Shown: positions 48,170 to 63,200 of the stretch, one piece after another
Position numbering within the stretch: position 1 is the stretch's first letter
Layout of the letters: every line of letters begins with the position of its first letter
DNA from: Muricea muricata
Lineage: Eukaryota > Cnidaria > Anthozoa > Malacalcyonacea > Plexauridae
DNA: 64,000 nt
Reading direction: 5' to 3'
Assembly (NCBI GenBank): GCA_963855995.1
Contig: OY979717.1
Span: 1-64,000, forward strand
Translations under genes and position numbers: made by a program
The notes under the pieces: generated by a model
What the model was told of the DNA's origin: nothing
Database searches by the model: none
Seen by the model: the letters and a program-made list of their open reading frames with translations, nothing else

Positions 48170-48798
48170 TTAACATTGTCGCTTTAAAAAGAGAGCATAA
48201 CCATGGGGAAATGGACAGAGTATTGTTATAAAAGATGGCTTTGGACATTTGGCGCCCTGGCGGAATTGGACGTTGTTGTCGCCAACATTAACATCCAATT
48301 GACTGCCTTCGCCGTTAGGGTTATATCCACCATCCCTGGCCCGAATTCGAACTGTTAGGGGAGGGTAGAAGCGGCCCCCAGACCATAAGTGCTAAAACCC
48401 TGGAATTCCAGATTCGAATTCGACCATCGATAGTATAGAATCACCGTTTGTATATATGTACGTTAGCCTCTGCTGCTTGCAAAGATTGTGGTGCATTAAC
48501 ACCGCGGAAACGTGACGTACCATCGCGTCACGCTTTTTGCAATACCTGAATTTAAAAGTCTAGAGGTGCTTAAAAAAATTTTTTTGCATTAATATTATTG
48601 TCAATCAACCCCAAAAATAACCCTAACACTAACCCTGACCTTAATTATAAAGAAAAAAACTCAAAAAAAAAAACTTTGACTCAAAAGTATAAAATAGACG
48701 TCGCCGGGATTCGAACCCCAAACTGCGGCATGGAAGACATTTACCTTGACCACTACGACACAGCACAACAATCAACAAACCGTGTTTAAAAACGGTAT
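48170..48798. repeat. 629-bp variant monomer with gttaggg insertion
   Basis: Where other monomers read ttcgcctaatatccacc, this one reads ttcgccgttagggttatatccacc (insertion 48314-48320). The net gain is 7 bp, including one exact TTAGGG. The closely related monomer one block away (about 55017-55611) lacks it. Confidence 0.9.
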
Positions 48799-50529
48799 TT
48801 AACATTGTCGCTTAAAAAAGAGAGCATAACCATGGTGAAATGGACAGAGTATTGTTATAAAAGATGGCTTTGGACATTTGGCGCCCTGGCGGAATTGGAC
48901 GTTGTTGTCGCCAACATTAACATCCAATTGACTGCCTTCGCCTTGTGTCCACCATCCCTGGCACGAATTTGAACTGTTAGGGGAGGGTAGAAGCGGCCCC
49001 CAGACCATAAGTGCTAAAACCCTGGAATTCCAGATTCGAATTCGACCATCGATAGTATAGAATCACCGTTTGTATATATGTACGTTAGCCTTTGCTGCTT
49101 GCAAAGATTGTGGTGCATTAACACCGCGGAAACGTGACGTACCATCGCGTCACGCTTTTTGCAATACCTGAATTTAAGAGTCTAGAGGTGCTTAAAAAAA
49201 TTTTTTTGCATTAATATTATTGTCAATCAACCCCAAAAATAACCCTAACACTAACCCTGACCTTAATTATAAAGAAAAAAACTCAAAAAAAAAAACTTTG
49301 ACTCAAAAGTATAAAATAGACGTCGCCGGGATTCGAACCCCAAACTGCGGCATGGAAGACATTTACCTTGACCACTACGACACAGCACAACAATCAACAA
49401 ACCGTGTTTAAAAACGGTATTTAACATTGTCGCTTTAAAAAGAGAGCATAACCATGGGGAAATGGACAGAGTATTGTTATAAAAGATGGCTTTGGACATT
49501 TGGCGCCCTGGCGGAATTGGACGTTGTTGTCGCCAACATTAACATCCAATTGACTGCCTTCGCCTAATATCCACCATCCCTGGCCCGAATTCGAACTGTT
49601 AGGGGAGGGTAGAAGCGGCCCCCAGACCATAAGTGCTAAAACCCTGGAATTCCAGATTCGAATTCGACCATCGGTTGTATAGAATCACCGTTTGTATATA
49701 TGTACGTTAGCCTCTGCTGCTTGCAAAGATTGTGGTGCATTAACACCGCGGAAACGTGACGTACCATCGCGTCACGCTTTTTGCAATACCTGAATTTAAG
49801 AGTCTAGAGGTGCTTAAAAAAATTTTTTAGCATTAATATTATTGTCAATCAACCCCAAAAATAACCCTAACACTAACCCTGACCTTAATTATAAAGAAAA
49901 AAACTCAAAAAAAAAAACTTTGACTCAAAAGTATAAAATAGACGTCGCCGGGATTCGAACCCCAAACTGCGGCATGGAAGACATTTACCTTGACCACTAC
50001 GACACAGCACAACAATCAACAAACCGTGTTTAAAAACGGTATTTAACATTGTCGCTTTAAAAAGAGAGCATAACCATGGTGAAATGGACAGAGTATTGTT
50101 ATAAAAGATGGCTTTGGACATTTGGCGCCCTGGCGGAATTGGACGTTGTTGTCGCCAACATTAACATCCAATTGACTGCCTTCGCCTAATATCCACCATC
50201 CCTGGCCCGAATTCGAACTGTTAGGGGAGGGTAGAAGCGGTCCCCAGACCATGAGTGCTAAAACCCTGGAATTCCAGATTCGAATTCGACCATCGATAGT
50301 ATAGAATCACCGTTTGTATATATGTACGTTAGCCTCTGCTGCTTGCAAAGATTGTGGTGCATTAACACCGCGGAAACGTGACGTACCATCGCGTCACGCT
50401 TTTTGCAATACCTGAATTTAAGAGTCTAGAGGTGCTTAAAAAAATTTTTTTGCATTAATATTATTGTCAATCAACCCCAAAAATAACCCTAACACTAACC
50501 CTGACCTTAATTATAAAGAAAAAAACTCA

Positions 50530-53500
50530 AAAAAAAAACTTTGACTCAAAAGTATAAAATAGACGTCGCCGGGATTCGAACCCCAAACTGCGGCATGGAA
50601 GACATTTACCTTGACCACTACGACACAGCACAACAATCAACAAACCGTGTTTAAAAACGGTATTTAACATTGTCGCTTTAAAAAGGGAGCATAACCATGG
50701 TGAAATGGACAGAGTATTGTTATAAAAGATGGCTTTGGACATTTGGCGCCCTGGCGGAATTGGACGTTGTTGTCGCCAACATTAACATCCAATTGACTGC
50801 CTTCGCCTAATATCCACCATCCCTGGCCTGAATTCGAACTGTTAGGGGAGGGTAGGAGCGGCCCCCAGACCATAAGTGCTAAAACCCTGGAATTCCAGAT
50901 TCGAATTCGACCATCGATAGTATAGAATCACCGTTTGTATATATGTACGTTAGCCTCTGCTGCTTGCAAAGATTGTGGTGCATTAACACCGCGGAAACGT
51001 GACGTACCATCGCGTCACGCTTTTTGCAATACCTGAATTTAAGAGTCTAGAGGTGCTTAAAAAAATTTTTTTGCATTAATATTATTGTCAATCAACCCCA
51101 AAAACAACCCTAACACTAACCCTGACCTTAATTATAAAGAAAAAAACTCAAAAAAAAAAACTTTGACTCAAAAGTATAAAATAGACGTCGCCGGGATTCG
51201 AACCCCAAACTGCGGCATGGAAGACATTTACCTGGACCACTACGACACAGCACAACAATCAACAAACCGTGTTTAAAATCGGTATTTAACATTGTCGCTT
51301 AAAAAAGAGAGCATAACCATGGTGAAATGGACAGAGTATTGTTATAAAAGATGGCTTTGGACATTTGGCGCCCTGGCGGAATTGGATGTTGTTGTCGCCA
51401 ACATTAAAATCCAATTGACTGCTTTCGCCTAATATCCACCATCCCTGGCCCGAATTCGAACTGTTAGGGGAGGGTAGAAGCGGCCCCAAGACCATGAGTG
51501 CTAAAACCCTGGAATTCCAGATTCGAATTCGACCATCGATAGTATAGAATCACCGTTTGTATATATGTACGTTAGCCTCTGCTGCTTGCAAAGATTGTGG
51601 TGCATTAACACCGCGGAAACGTGACGTACCATCGCGTCACGCTTTTTGCAATACCTGAATTTAAGAGTCTAGAGGTGCTTAAAAAAATTTTTTTGCATTA
51701 ATATTATTGTCAATCAACCCCAAAAATAACCCTAACACTAACCCTGACCTTAATTATAAAGAAAAAAACTCAAAAAAAAAAACTTTGACTCAAAAGTATA
51801 AAATAGACGTCGCCGGGATTCGAACCCCAAACTGCGGCATGGAAGACATTTACCTTGACCACTACGACACAGCACAACAATCACCAAACCGTGTTTGAAA
51901 ACGGTATTTAACATTGTCGCTTAAAAAAGAGAGCATAACCATGGGGAAATGGACAGAGTATTGTTATAAAAGATGGCTTTGGACATTTGGCGCCCTGGCG
52001 GAATTGGACGTTGTTGTCGCCAACATTAACATCCAATTGACTGCCTTCGCCTAATATCCACCATCCCTGGCCCGAATTCGAACTGTTAGGGGAGGGTAGA
52101 AGCGGTCCCCAGACCATGAGTGCTAAAACCCTGGAATTCCAGATTCGAATTCGACCATCGATAGTATAGAATCACCGTTTGTATATATGTACGTTAGCCT
52201 CTGCTGCTTGCAAAGATTGTGGTGCATTAACACCGCGGAAACGTGACGTACCATCGCGTCACGCTTTTTGCAATACCTGAATTTAAGAGTCTAGAGGTGC
52301 TTAAAAAAATTTTTTTGCATTAATATTATTGTCAATCAACCCCAAAAATAACCCTAACACTAACCCTGACCTTAATTATAAAGAAAAAAACTCAAAAAAA
52401 AAAACTTTGACTCAAAAGTATAAAATAGACGTCGCCGGGATTCGAACCCCAAACTGCGGCATGGAAGACATTTACCTTGACCACTACGACACAGCACAAC
52501 AATCAACAAACCGTGTTTAAAAACGGTATTTAACATTGTCGCTTTAAAAAGGGAGCATAACCATGGTGAAATGGACAGAGTATTGTTATAAAAGATGGCT
52601 TTGGACATTTGGCGCCCTGGCGGAATTGGACGTTGTTGTCGCCAACATTAACATCCAATTGACTGCCTTCGCCTAATATCCACCATCCCTGGCCTGAATT
52701 CGAACTGTTAGGGGAGGGTAGGAGCGGCCCCCAGACCATAAGTGCTAAAACCCTGGAATTCCAGATTCGAATTCGACCATCGATAGTATAGAATCACCGT
52801 TTGTATATATGTACGTTAGCCTCTGCTGCTTGCAAAGATTGTGGTGCATTAACACCGCGGAAACGTGACGTACCATCGCGTCACGCTTTTTGCAATACCT
52901 GAATTTAAGAGTCTAGAGGTGCTTAAAAAAATTTTTTTGCATTAATATTATTGTCAATCAACCCCAAAAACAACCCTAACACTAACCCTGACCTTAATTA
53001 TAAAGAAAAAAACTCAAAAAAAAAAACTTTGACTCAAAAGTATAAAATAGACGTCGCCGGGATTCGAACCCCAAACTGCGGCATGGAAGACATTTACCTG
53101 GACCACTACGACACAGCACAACAATCAACAAACCGTGTTTAAAATCGGTATTTAACATTGTCGCTTAAAAAAGAGAGCATAACCATGGTGAAATGGACAG
53201 AGTATTGTTATAAAAGATGGCTTTGGACATTTGGCGCCCTGGCGGAATTGGACGTTGTTGTCGCCAACATTAAAATCCAATTGACTGCTTTCGCCTAATA
53301 TCCACCATCCCTGGCCCGAATTCGAACTGTTAGGGGAGGGTAGAAGCGGCCCCAAGACCATGAGTGCTAAAACCCTGGAATTCCAGATTCGAATTCGACC
53401 ATCGATAGTATAGAATCACCGTTTGTATATATGTACGTTAGCCTCTGCTGCTTGCAAAGATTGTGGTGCATTAACACCGCGGAAACGTGACGTACCATCG

Positions 53501-54260
53501 CGTCACGCTTTTTGCAATACCTGAATTTAAGAGTCTAGAAGTGCTTAAAAAAATTTTTTTGCATTAATATTATTGTCAATCAACCCCAAAAATAACCCTA
53601 ACACTAACCCTGACCTTAATTATAAAGAAAAAAACTCAAAAAAAAAAACTTTGACTCAAAAGTATAAAATAGACGTCGCCGGGATTCGAACCCCAAACTG
53701 CGGCATGGAAGACATTTACCTTGACCACTACGACACAGCACAACAATCACCAAACCGTGTTTGAAAACGGTATTTAACATTGTCGCTTAAAAAAGAGAGC
53801 ATAACCATGGGGAAATGGACAGAGTATTGTTATAAAAGATGGGTTTGGACATTTGGCGCCCTGGCGGAATTGGACGTTGTTGTCGCCAACATTAACATCC
53901 AATTGACTGCCTTCGCCTAATATCCACCATCCCTGGCCCGAATTCGAACTGTTAGGGGAGGGTAGAAGCGGCCCCCAGACCATAAGTGCTAAAACCCTGG
54001 AATTCCAGATTCGAATTCGACCATCGATAGTACAGAATCACCGTTTGTATATATGTACGTTAGCCTCTGCTGCTTGCAAAGATTGTGGTGCATTAACACC
54101 GCGGAAACGTGACGTACCATCGCGTCACGCTTTTTGCAATACCTGAATTTAAGAGTCTAGAGGTGCTTAAAAAATTTTTTTTGCATTAATATTATTGTCA
54201 ATCAACCCCAAAAATAACCCTAACACTAACCCTGACCTTAATTATAAAGAAAAAAACTCA
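50530..54260. repeat. Trimeric higher-order repeat (2 x 1866 bp) in the 622-bp array
   Basis: Rare variants recur exactly 1866 bp (three monomers) apart: aaaaagggagc (about 50683 and 52549), aaaaacaaccc (51100 and 52966), acctggaccac (51232 and 53098) and aaaatcggtattt (51275 and 53141). The trimer was therefore duplicated in tandem as one unit. Confidence 0.85.
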
Positions 54261-57200
54261 AAAAAAAAACTTTGACTCAAAAGTATAAAATAGACGTCGC
54301 CGGGATTCGAACCCCAAACTGCGGCATGGAAGACATTTACCTTGACCACTACGACACAGCACAACAATCAACAAACCGTGTTTGAAAACGGTATTTAACA
54401 TTGTCGCTTAAAAAAGAGAGCATAACCATGGTGAAATGGACAGAGTATTGTTATAAAAGATGGCTTTGGACATTTGGCGCCCTGGCGGAATTGGACGTTG
54501 TTGTCGCCAACATTAACATCCAATTGACTGCCTTCGCCTAATACCCACCATCCCTGGCACGAATTCGAACTGTTAGGGGAGGGTAGAAACGGCCCCCAGA
54601 CCATGAGTGCTAAAACCCTGGAATTCCAGATTCGAATTCGACCATCGATAGTATAGAATCACCGTTTGTATATATGTACGTTAGCCTCTGCTGCTTGCAA
54701 AGATTGTGGTGCATTAACACCGCGGAAACGTGACGTACCATCGCGTCACGCTTTTTGCAATACCTGAATTTAAGAGTCTAGAGGTGCTTAAAAAAATTTT
54801 TTTGCATTAATATTATTGTCAATCAACCCCAAAAATAACCCTAACACTAACCCTGACCTTAATTATAAAGAAAAAAACTCAAAAAAAAAAACTTTGACTC
54901 AAAAGTATAAAATAGACGTCGCCGGGATTCGAACCCCAAACTGCGGCATGGAAGACATTTACCTTGACCACTACGACACAGCACAACAATCAACAAACCG
55001 TGTTTAAAAACGGTATTTAACATTGTCGCTTTAAAAAGAGAGCATAACCATGGGGAAATGGACAGAGTATTGTTATAAAAGATGGCTTTGGACATTTGGC
55101 GCCCTGGCGGAATTGGACGTTGTTGTCGCCAACATTAACATCCAATTGACTGCCTTCGCCTAATATCCACCATCCCTGGCCCGAATTCGAACTGTTAGGG
55201 GAGGGTAGAAGCGGCCCCCAGACCATAAGTGCTAAAACCCTGGAATTCCAGATTCGAATTCGACCATCGATAGTATAGAATCACCGTTTGTATATATGTA
55301 CGTTAGCCTCTGCTGCTTGCAAAGATTGTGGTGCATTAACACCGCGGAAACGTGACGTACCATCGCGTCACGCTTTTTGCAATACCTGAATTTAAGAGTC
55401 TAGAGGTGCTTAAAAAAATTTTTTTGCATTAATATTATTGTCAATCAACCCCAAAAATAACCCTAACACTAACCCTGACCTTAATTATAAAGAAAAAAAC
55501 TCAAAAAAAAAAACTTTGACTCAAAAGTATAAAATAGACGTCGCCGGGATTCGAACCCCAAACTGCGGCATGGAAGACATTTACCTTGACCACTACGACA
55601 CAGCACAACAATCAACAAACCGTGTTTAAAAACGGTATTAAACATTGTCGCTTAAAAAAGAGAGCATAACCATGGTGAAATGGACAGAGTATTGTTATAA
55701 AAGATGGCTTTGGACATTTGGCGCCCTGGCGGAATTGGACGTTGTTGTCGCCAACATTAACATCCAATTGACTGCCTTCGCCTTGTGTCCACCATCCCTG
55801 GCACGAATTTGAACTGTTAGGGGAGGGTAGAAGCGGCCCCCAGACCATAAGTGCTAAAACCCTGGAATTCCAGATTCGAATTCGACCATCGATAGTATAG
55901 AATCACCGTTTGTATATATGTACGTTAGCCTTTGCTGCTTGCAAAGATTGTGGTGCATTAACACCGCGGAAACGTGACGTACCATCGCGTCACGCTTTTT
56001 GCAATACCTGAATTTAAGAGTCTAGAGGTGCTTAAAAAAATTTTTTTGCATTAATATTATTGTCAATCAACCCCAAAAATAACCCTAACACTAACCCTGA
56101 CCTTAATTATAAAGAAAAAAACTCAAAAAAAAAAACTTTGACTCAAAAGTATAAAATAGACGTCGCCGGGATTCGAACCCCAAACTGCGGCATGGAAGAC
56201 ATTTACCTTGACCACTACGACACAGCACAACAATCAACAAACCGTGTTTAAAAACGGTATTTAACATTGTCGCTTTAAAAAGAGAGCATAACCATGGGGA
56301 AATGGACAGAGTATTGTTATAAAAGATGGCTTTGGACATTTGGCGCCCTGGCGGAATTGGACGTTGTTGTCGCCAACATTAACATCCAATTGACTGCCTT
56401 CGCCTAATATCCACCATCCCTGGCCCGAATTCGAACTGTTAGGGGAGGGTAGAAGCGGCCCCCAGACCATAAGTGCTAAAACCCTGGAATTCCAGATTCG
56501 AATTCGACCATCGGTTGTATAGAATCACCGTTTGTATATATGTACGTTAGCCTCTGCTGCTTGCAAAGATTGTGGTGCATTAACACCGCGGAAACGTGAC
56601 GTACCATCGCGTCACGCTTTTTGCAATACCTGAATTTAAGAGTCTAGAGGTGCTTAAAAAAATTTTTTAGCATTAATATTATTGTCAATCAACCCCAAAA
56701 ATAACCCTAACACTAACCCTGACCTTAATTATAAAGAAAAAAACTCAAAAAAAAAAACTTTGACTCAAAAGTATAAAATAGACGTCGCCGGGATTCGAAC
56801 CCCAATTTGCGGCATGGAAGACATTTACCTTGACCACTACGACACAGCACAACAATCAACAAACCGTGTTTAAAAACGGTATTTAACATTGTCGCTTTAA
56901 AAAGAGAGCATAACCATGGTGAAATGGACAGAGTATTGTTATAAAAGATGGCTTTGGACATTTGGCGCCCTGGCGGAATTGGGCGTTGTTGTCGCCAACA
57001 TTAACATCCAATTGACTGCCTTCGCCTAATATCCACCATCCCTGGCCCGAATTCGAACTGTTAGGGGAAGGTAGAAGCGGTCCCCAGACCATGAGTGCTA
57101 AAACCCTGGAATTCCAGATTCGAATTCGACCATCGATAGTATAGAATCACCGTTTGTATATATGTACGTTAGCCTCTGCTGCTTGCAAAGATTGTGGTGC

Positions 57201-60200
57201 ATTAACACCGCGGAAACGTGACGTACCATCGCGTCACGCTTTTTGCAATACCTGAATTTAAGAGTCTAGAGGTGCTTAAAAAAATTTTTTTGCATTAATA
57301 TTATTGTCAATCAACCCCAAAAATAACCCTAACACTAACCCTGACCTTAATTATAAAGAAAAAAACTCAAAAAAAAAAACTTTGACTCAAAAGTATAAAA
57401 TAGACGTCGCCGGGATTCGAACCCCAAACTGCGGGATGGAAGACATTTACCTTGACCACTACGACACAGCACAACAATCAACAAACCGTGTTTAAAAACG
57501 GTATTTAACATTGTCGCTTAAAAAAGAGAGCATAACCATGGTGAAATGGACAGAGTATTGTTATAAAAGATGGCTTTGGACATTTGGCGCCCTGGCGGAA
57601 TTGGACGTTGTTGTCGCCAACATTAACATCCAATTGACTGCCTTCGCCTTGTGTCCACCATCCCCGGCACGAATTTGAACTGTTAGGGGAGGGTAGAAGC
57701 GGCCCCCAGACCATAAGTGCTAAAACCCTGGAATTCCAGATTCGAATTCGACCATCGATAGTATAGAATCACCGTTTGTATATATGTACGTTAGCCTTTG
57801 CTGCTTGCAAAGATTGTGGTGCATTAACACCGCGGAAACGTGACGTACCATCGCGTCACGCTTTTTGCAATACCTGAATTTAAGAGTCTAGAGGTGCTTA
57901 AAAAAATTTTTTAGCATTAATATTATTGTCAATCAACCCCAAAAATAACCCTAACACTAACCCTGACCTTAATTATAAAGAAAAAAACTCAAAAAAAAAA
58001 ACTTTGACTCAAAAGTATAAAATAGACGTCGCCGGGATTCGAACCCCAAACTGCGGCATGGAAGACATTTACCTTGACCACTACGACACAGCACAACAAT
58101 CAACAAACCGTGTTTAAAAACGGTATTTAACATTGTCGCTTTAAAAAGAGAGCATAACCATGGTGAAATGGACAGAGTATTGTTATAAAAGATGGCTTTG
58201 GACATTTGGCGCCCTGGCGGAATTGGACGTTGTTGTCGCCAACATTAACATCCAATTGACTGCCTTCGCCTAATATCCACCATCCCTGGCCCGAATTCGA
58301 ACTGTTAGGGGAGGGTAGAAGCGGTCCCCAGACCATGAGTGCTAAAACCCTGGAATTCCAGATTCGAATTCGACCATCGATAGTATAGAATCACCGTTTG
58401 TATATATGTACGTTAGCCTCTGCTGCTTGCAAAGATTGTGGTGCATTAACACCGCGGAAACGTGACGTACCATCGCGTCACGCTTTTTGCAATACCTGAA
58501 TTTAAGAGTCTAGAGGTGCTTAAAAAAATTTTTTTGCATTAATATTATTGTCAATCAACCCCAAAAATAACCCTAACACTAACCCTGACCTTAATTATAA
58601 AGAAAAAAACTCAAAAAAAAAAACTTTGACTCAAAAGTATAAAATAGACGTCGCCGGGATTCGAACCCCAAACTGCGGCATGGAAGACATTTACCTTGAC
58701 CACTACGACACAGCACAACAATCAACAAACCGTGTTTAAAAACGGTATTTAACATTGTCGCTTTAAAAAGGGAGCATAACCATGGTGAAATGGACAGAGT
58801 ATTGTTATAAAAGATGGCTTTGGACATTTGGCGCCCTGGCGGAATTGGACGTTGTTGTCGCCAACATTAACATCCAATTGACTGCCTTCGCCTAATATCC
58901 ACCATCCCTGGCCCGAATTCGAACTGTTAGGGGAGGGTAGGAGCGGCCCCCAGACCATAAGTGCTAAAACCCTGGAACTCCAGATTCGAATTCGACCATC
59001 GATAGTATAGAATCACCGTTTGTATATATGTACGTTAGCCTCTGCTGCTTGCAAAGATTGTGGTGCATTAACACCGCGGAAACGTGACGTACCATCGCGT
59101 CACGCTTTTTGCAATACCTGAATTTAAGAGTCTAGAGGTGCTTAAAAAAATTTTTTTGCATTAATATTATTGTCAATCAACCCCAAAAACAACCCTAACA
59201 CTAACCCTGACCTTAATTATAAAGAAAAAAACTCAAAAAAAAAAACTTTGACTCAAAAGTATAAAATAGACGTCGCCGGGATTCGAACCCCAAACTGCGG
59301 CATGGAAGACATTTACCTGGACCACTACGACACAGCACAACAATCAACAAACCGTGTTTAAAAACGGTATTTAACATTGTCGCTTAAAAAAGAGAGCATA
59401 ACCATGGTGAAATGGACAGAGTATTGTTATAAAAGATGGCTTTGGACATTTGGCGCCCTGGCGGAATTGGACGTTGTTGTCGCCAACATTAAAATCCAAT
59501 TGACTGCCTTCGCCTAATATCCACCATCCCTGGCCCGAATTCGAACTGTTAGGGGAGGGTAGAAGCGGCCCCCAGACCATGAGTGCTAAAACCCTGGAAT
59601 TCCAGATTCGAATTCGACCATCGATAGTATAGAATCACCGTTTGTATATATGTACGTTAGCCTCTGCTGCTTGCAAAGATTGTGGTGCATTAACACCGCG
59701 GAAACGTGACGTACCATCGCGTCACGCTTTTTGCAATACCTGAATTTAAGAGTCTAGAGGTGCTTAAAAAAATTTTTTAGCATTAATATTATTGTCAATC
59801 AACCCCAAAAATAACCCTAACACTAACCCTGACCTTAATTATAAAGAAAAAAACTCAAAAAAAAAAACTTTGACTCAAAAGTATAAAATAGACGTCGCCG
59901 GGATTCGAACCCCAAACTGCGGCATGGAAGACATTTACCTTGACCACTACGACACAGCACAACAATCAACAAACCGTGTTTAAAAACGGTATTTAACATT
60001 GTCGCTTTAAAAAGAGAGCATAACCATGGTGAAATGGACAGAGTATTGTTATAAAAGATGGCTTTGGACATTTGGCGCCCTGGCGGAATTGGACGTTGTT
60101 GTCGCCAACATTAACATCCAATTGACTGCCTTCGCCTAATATCCACCATCCCTGGCCCGAATTCGAACTGTTAGGGGAGGGTAGAAGCGGCCCCCAGACC

Positions 60201-63200
60201 ATAAGTGCTAAAACCCTGGAATTCCAGATTCGAATTCGACCATCGATAGTACAGAATCACCGTTTGTATATATGTACGTTAGCCTCTGCTGCTTGCAAAG
60301 ATTGTGGTGCATTAACACCGCGGAAACGTGACGTACCATCGCGTCACGCTTTTTGCAATACCTGAATTTAAGAGTCTAGAGGTGCTTAAAAAAATTTTTT
60401 TGCATTAATATTATTGTCAATCAACCCCAAAAATAACCCTAACACTAACCCTGACCTTAATTATAAAGAAAAAAACTCAAAAAAAAAAACTTTGACTCAA
60501 AAGTATAAAATAGACGTCGCCGGGATTCGAACCGCAAACTGCGGCATGGAAGACATTTACCTTGACCACTACGACACAGCACAACAATCAACAAACCGTG
60601 TTTAAAAACGGTATTTAACATTGTCGCTTTAAAAAGAGAGCATAACCATGGTGAAATGGACAGAGTATTGTTATAAAAGATGGCTTTGGACATTTGGCGC
60701 CCTGGCGGAATTGGACGTTGTTGTCGCCAACATTAACATCCAATTGACTGCCTTCGCCTAATATCCACCATCCCTGGCCCGAATTCGAGCTGTTAGGGGA
60801 GGGTAGGAGCGTCCCCCAGACCATAAGTGCTAAAACCCTGGGATTCCAGATTCGAATTCGACCATCGATAGTATAGAATCACCGTTTGTATATATGTACG
60901 TTAGCCTCTGCTGCTTGCAAAGATTGTGGTGCATTAACACCGCGGAAACGTGACGTACCATCGCGTCACGCTTTTTGCAATACCTGAATTTAAGAGTCTA
61001 GAGGTGCTTAAAAAAATTTTTTTGCATTAATATTATTGTCAATCAACCCCAAAAATAACCCTAACACTAACCCTGACCTTAATTATAAAGAAAAAAACTC
61101 AAAAAAAAAAACTTTGACTCAAAAGTATAAAATAGACGTCGCCGGGATTCGAACCCCAAACTGCGGCATGGAAGACATTTACCTTGACCACTACGACACA
61201 GCACAACAATCAACAAACCGTGTTTAAAAACGGTATTTAACATTGTCGCTTAAAAAAAAGAGCATAACCATGGTGAAATGGACAGAGTATTGTTATAAAA
61301 GATGGCTTTGGACGTTTGGCGCCCTGGCGGAATTGGACGTTGTTGTCGCCAACATTAACATCCAATTGACTGCCTTCGCCTAGTATCCACCATCCCTGGC
61401 CCGAATTCGAACTGTTAGGGGAGGGTAGAAGCGGCCCCCAGACCATAAGTGCTAAAACCCTGGAATTCCAGATTCGAATTCGACCATCGATAGTATAGAA
61501 TCACCGTTTGTATATTTGTACGTTAGCCTCTGCTGCTTGCAAAGATTGTGGTGCATTAACACCGCGGAAACGTGACGTACCATCGCGTCACGCTTTTTGC
61601 AATACCTGAATTTAAGAGTCTAGAGGTGCTTAAAAAAATTTTTTTGCATTAATATTATTGTCAATCAACCCCAAAAACAACCCTAACACTAACCCTGACC
61701 TTAATTATAAAGAAAAAAACTCAAAAAAAAAAACTTTGACTCAAAAGTATAAAATAGACGTCGCCGGGATTCGAACCCCAAACTGCGGCATGGAAGACAT
61801 TTACCTGGACCACTACGACACAGCACAACAATCAACAAGCCGTGTTTAAAAACGGTATTTAACATTGTCGCTGAAAAAAGAGAGCATAACCATGGTGAAA
61901 TGGACAGAGTATTGTTATAAAAGATGGCTTTGGACATTTGGCGCCCTGGCGGAATTGGACGTTGTTGTCGCCAACATTAACATCCAATTGACTGCCTTCG
62001 CCTAATATCCACCATCCCTGGCCCGAATTCGAACTGTTAGGGGAGGGTAGAAGCGGCCTCCAGACCATAAGTGCTAAAACCCTGGGATTCCAGATTCGAA
62101 TTCGACCATCGATAGTATAGAATCACCGTTTGTATATATGTACGTTAGCCTCTGCTGCTTGCAAAGATTGTGGTGCATTAACACCGCGGAAACGTGACGT
62201 ACCATCGCGTCACGCTTTTTGCAATACCTGAATTTAAGAGTCTAGAGGTGCTTAAAAAAATTTTTTTGCATTAATATTATTGTCAATCAACCCCAAAAAC
62301 AACCCTAACACTAACCCTGACCTTAATTATAAAGAAAAAAACTCAAAAAAAAAAACTTTGACTCAAAAGTATAAAATAGACGTCGCCGGGATTCGAACCC
62401 CAAACTGCGGCATGGAAGACATTTACCTGGACCACTACGACACAGCACAACAATCAACAAGCCGTGTTTAAAAACGGTATTTAACATTGTCGCTGAAAAA
62501 AGAGAGCATAACCATGGTGAAATGGACAGAGTATTGTTATAAAAGATGGCTTTGGACATTTGGCGCCCTGGCGGAATTGGACGTTGTTGTCGCCAACATT
62601 AACATCCAATTGACTGCCTTCGCCTAATATCCACCATCCCTGGCCCGAATTCGAACTGTTAGGGGAGGGTAGAAGCGGCCTCCAGACCATAAGTGCTAAA
62701 ACCCTGGGATTCCAGATTCGAATTCGACCATCGATAGTATAGAATCACCGTTTGTATATATGTACGTTAGCCTCTGCTGCTTGCAAAGATTGTGGTGCAT
62801 TAACACCGCGGAAACGTGACGTACCATCGCGTCACGCTTTTTGCAATACCTGAATTTAAGAGTCTTGAGGTGCTTAAAAAAATTTTTTTGCATTAATATT
62901 ATTGTCAATCAACCCCAAAAATAACCCTAACACTAACCCTGACCTTAATTATAAAGAAAAAAACTCAAAAAAAAACACTTTGACTCAAAAGTATAAAATA
63001 GACGTCGCCGGGATTCGGACCCCAAACTGCGGCATGGAAGACATTTACCTTGACCACTACGACACAGCACAACAATCAACAAACCGTGTTTGAAAACGGT
63101 ATTTAACATTGTCGCTTAAAAAAGAGAGCATAACCATGGTTAAATGGACAGAGTATTGTTATAAAAGATGGCTTTGGACATTTGGCGCCCTGGCGGAATT

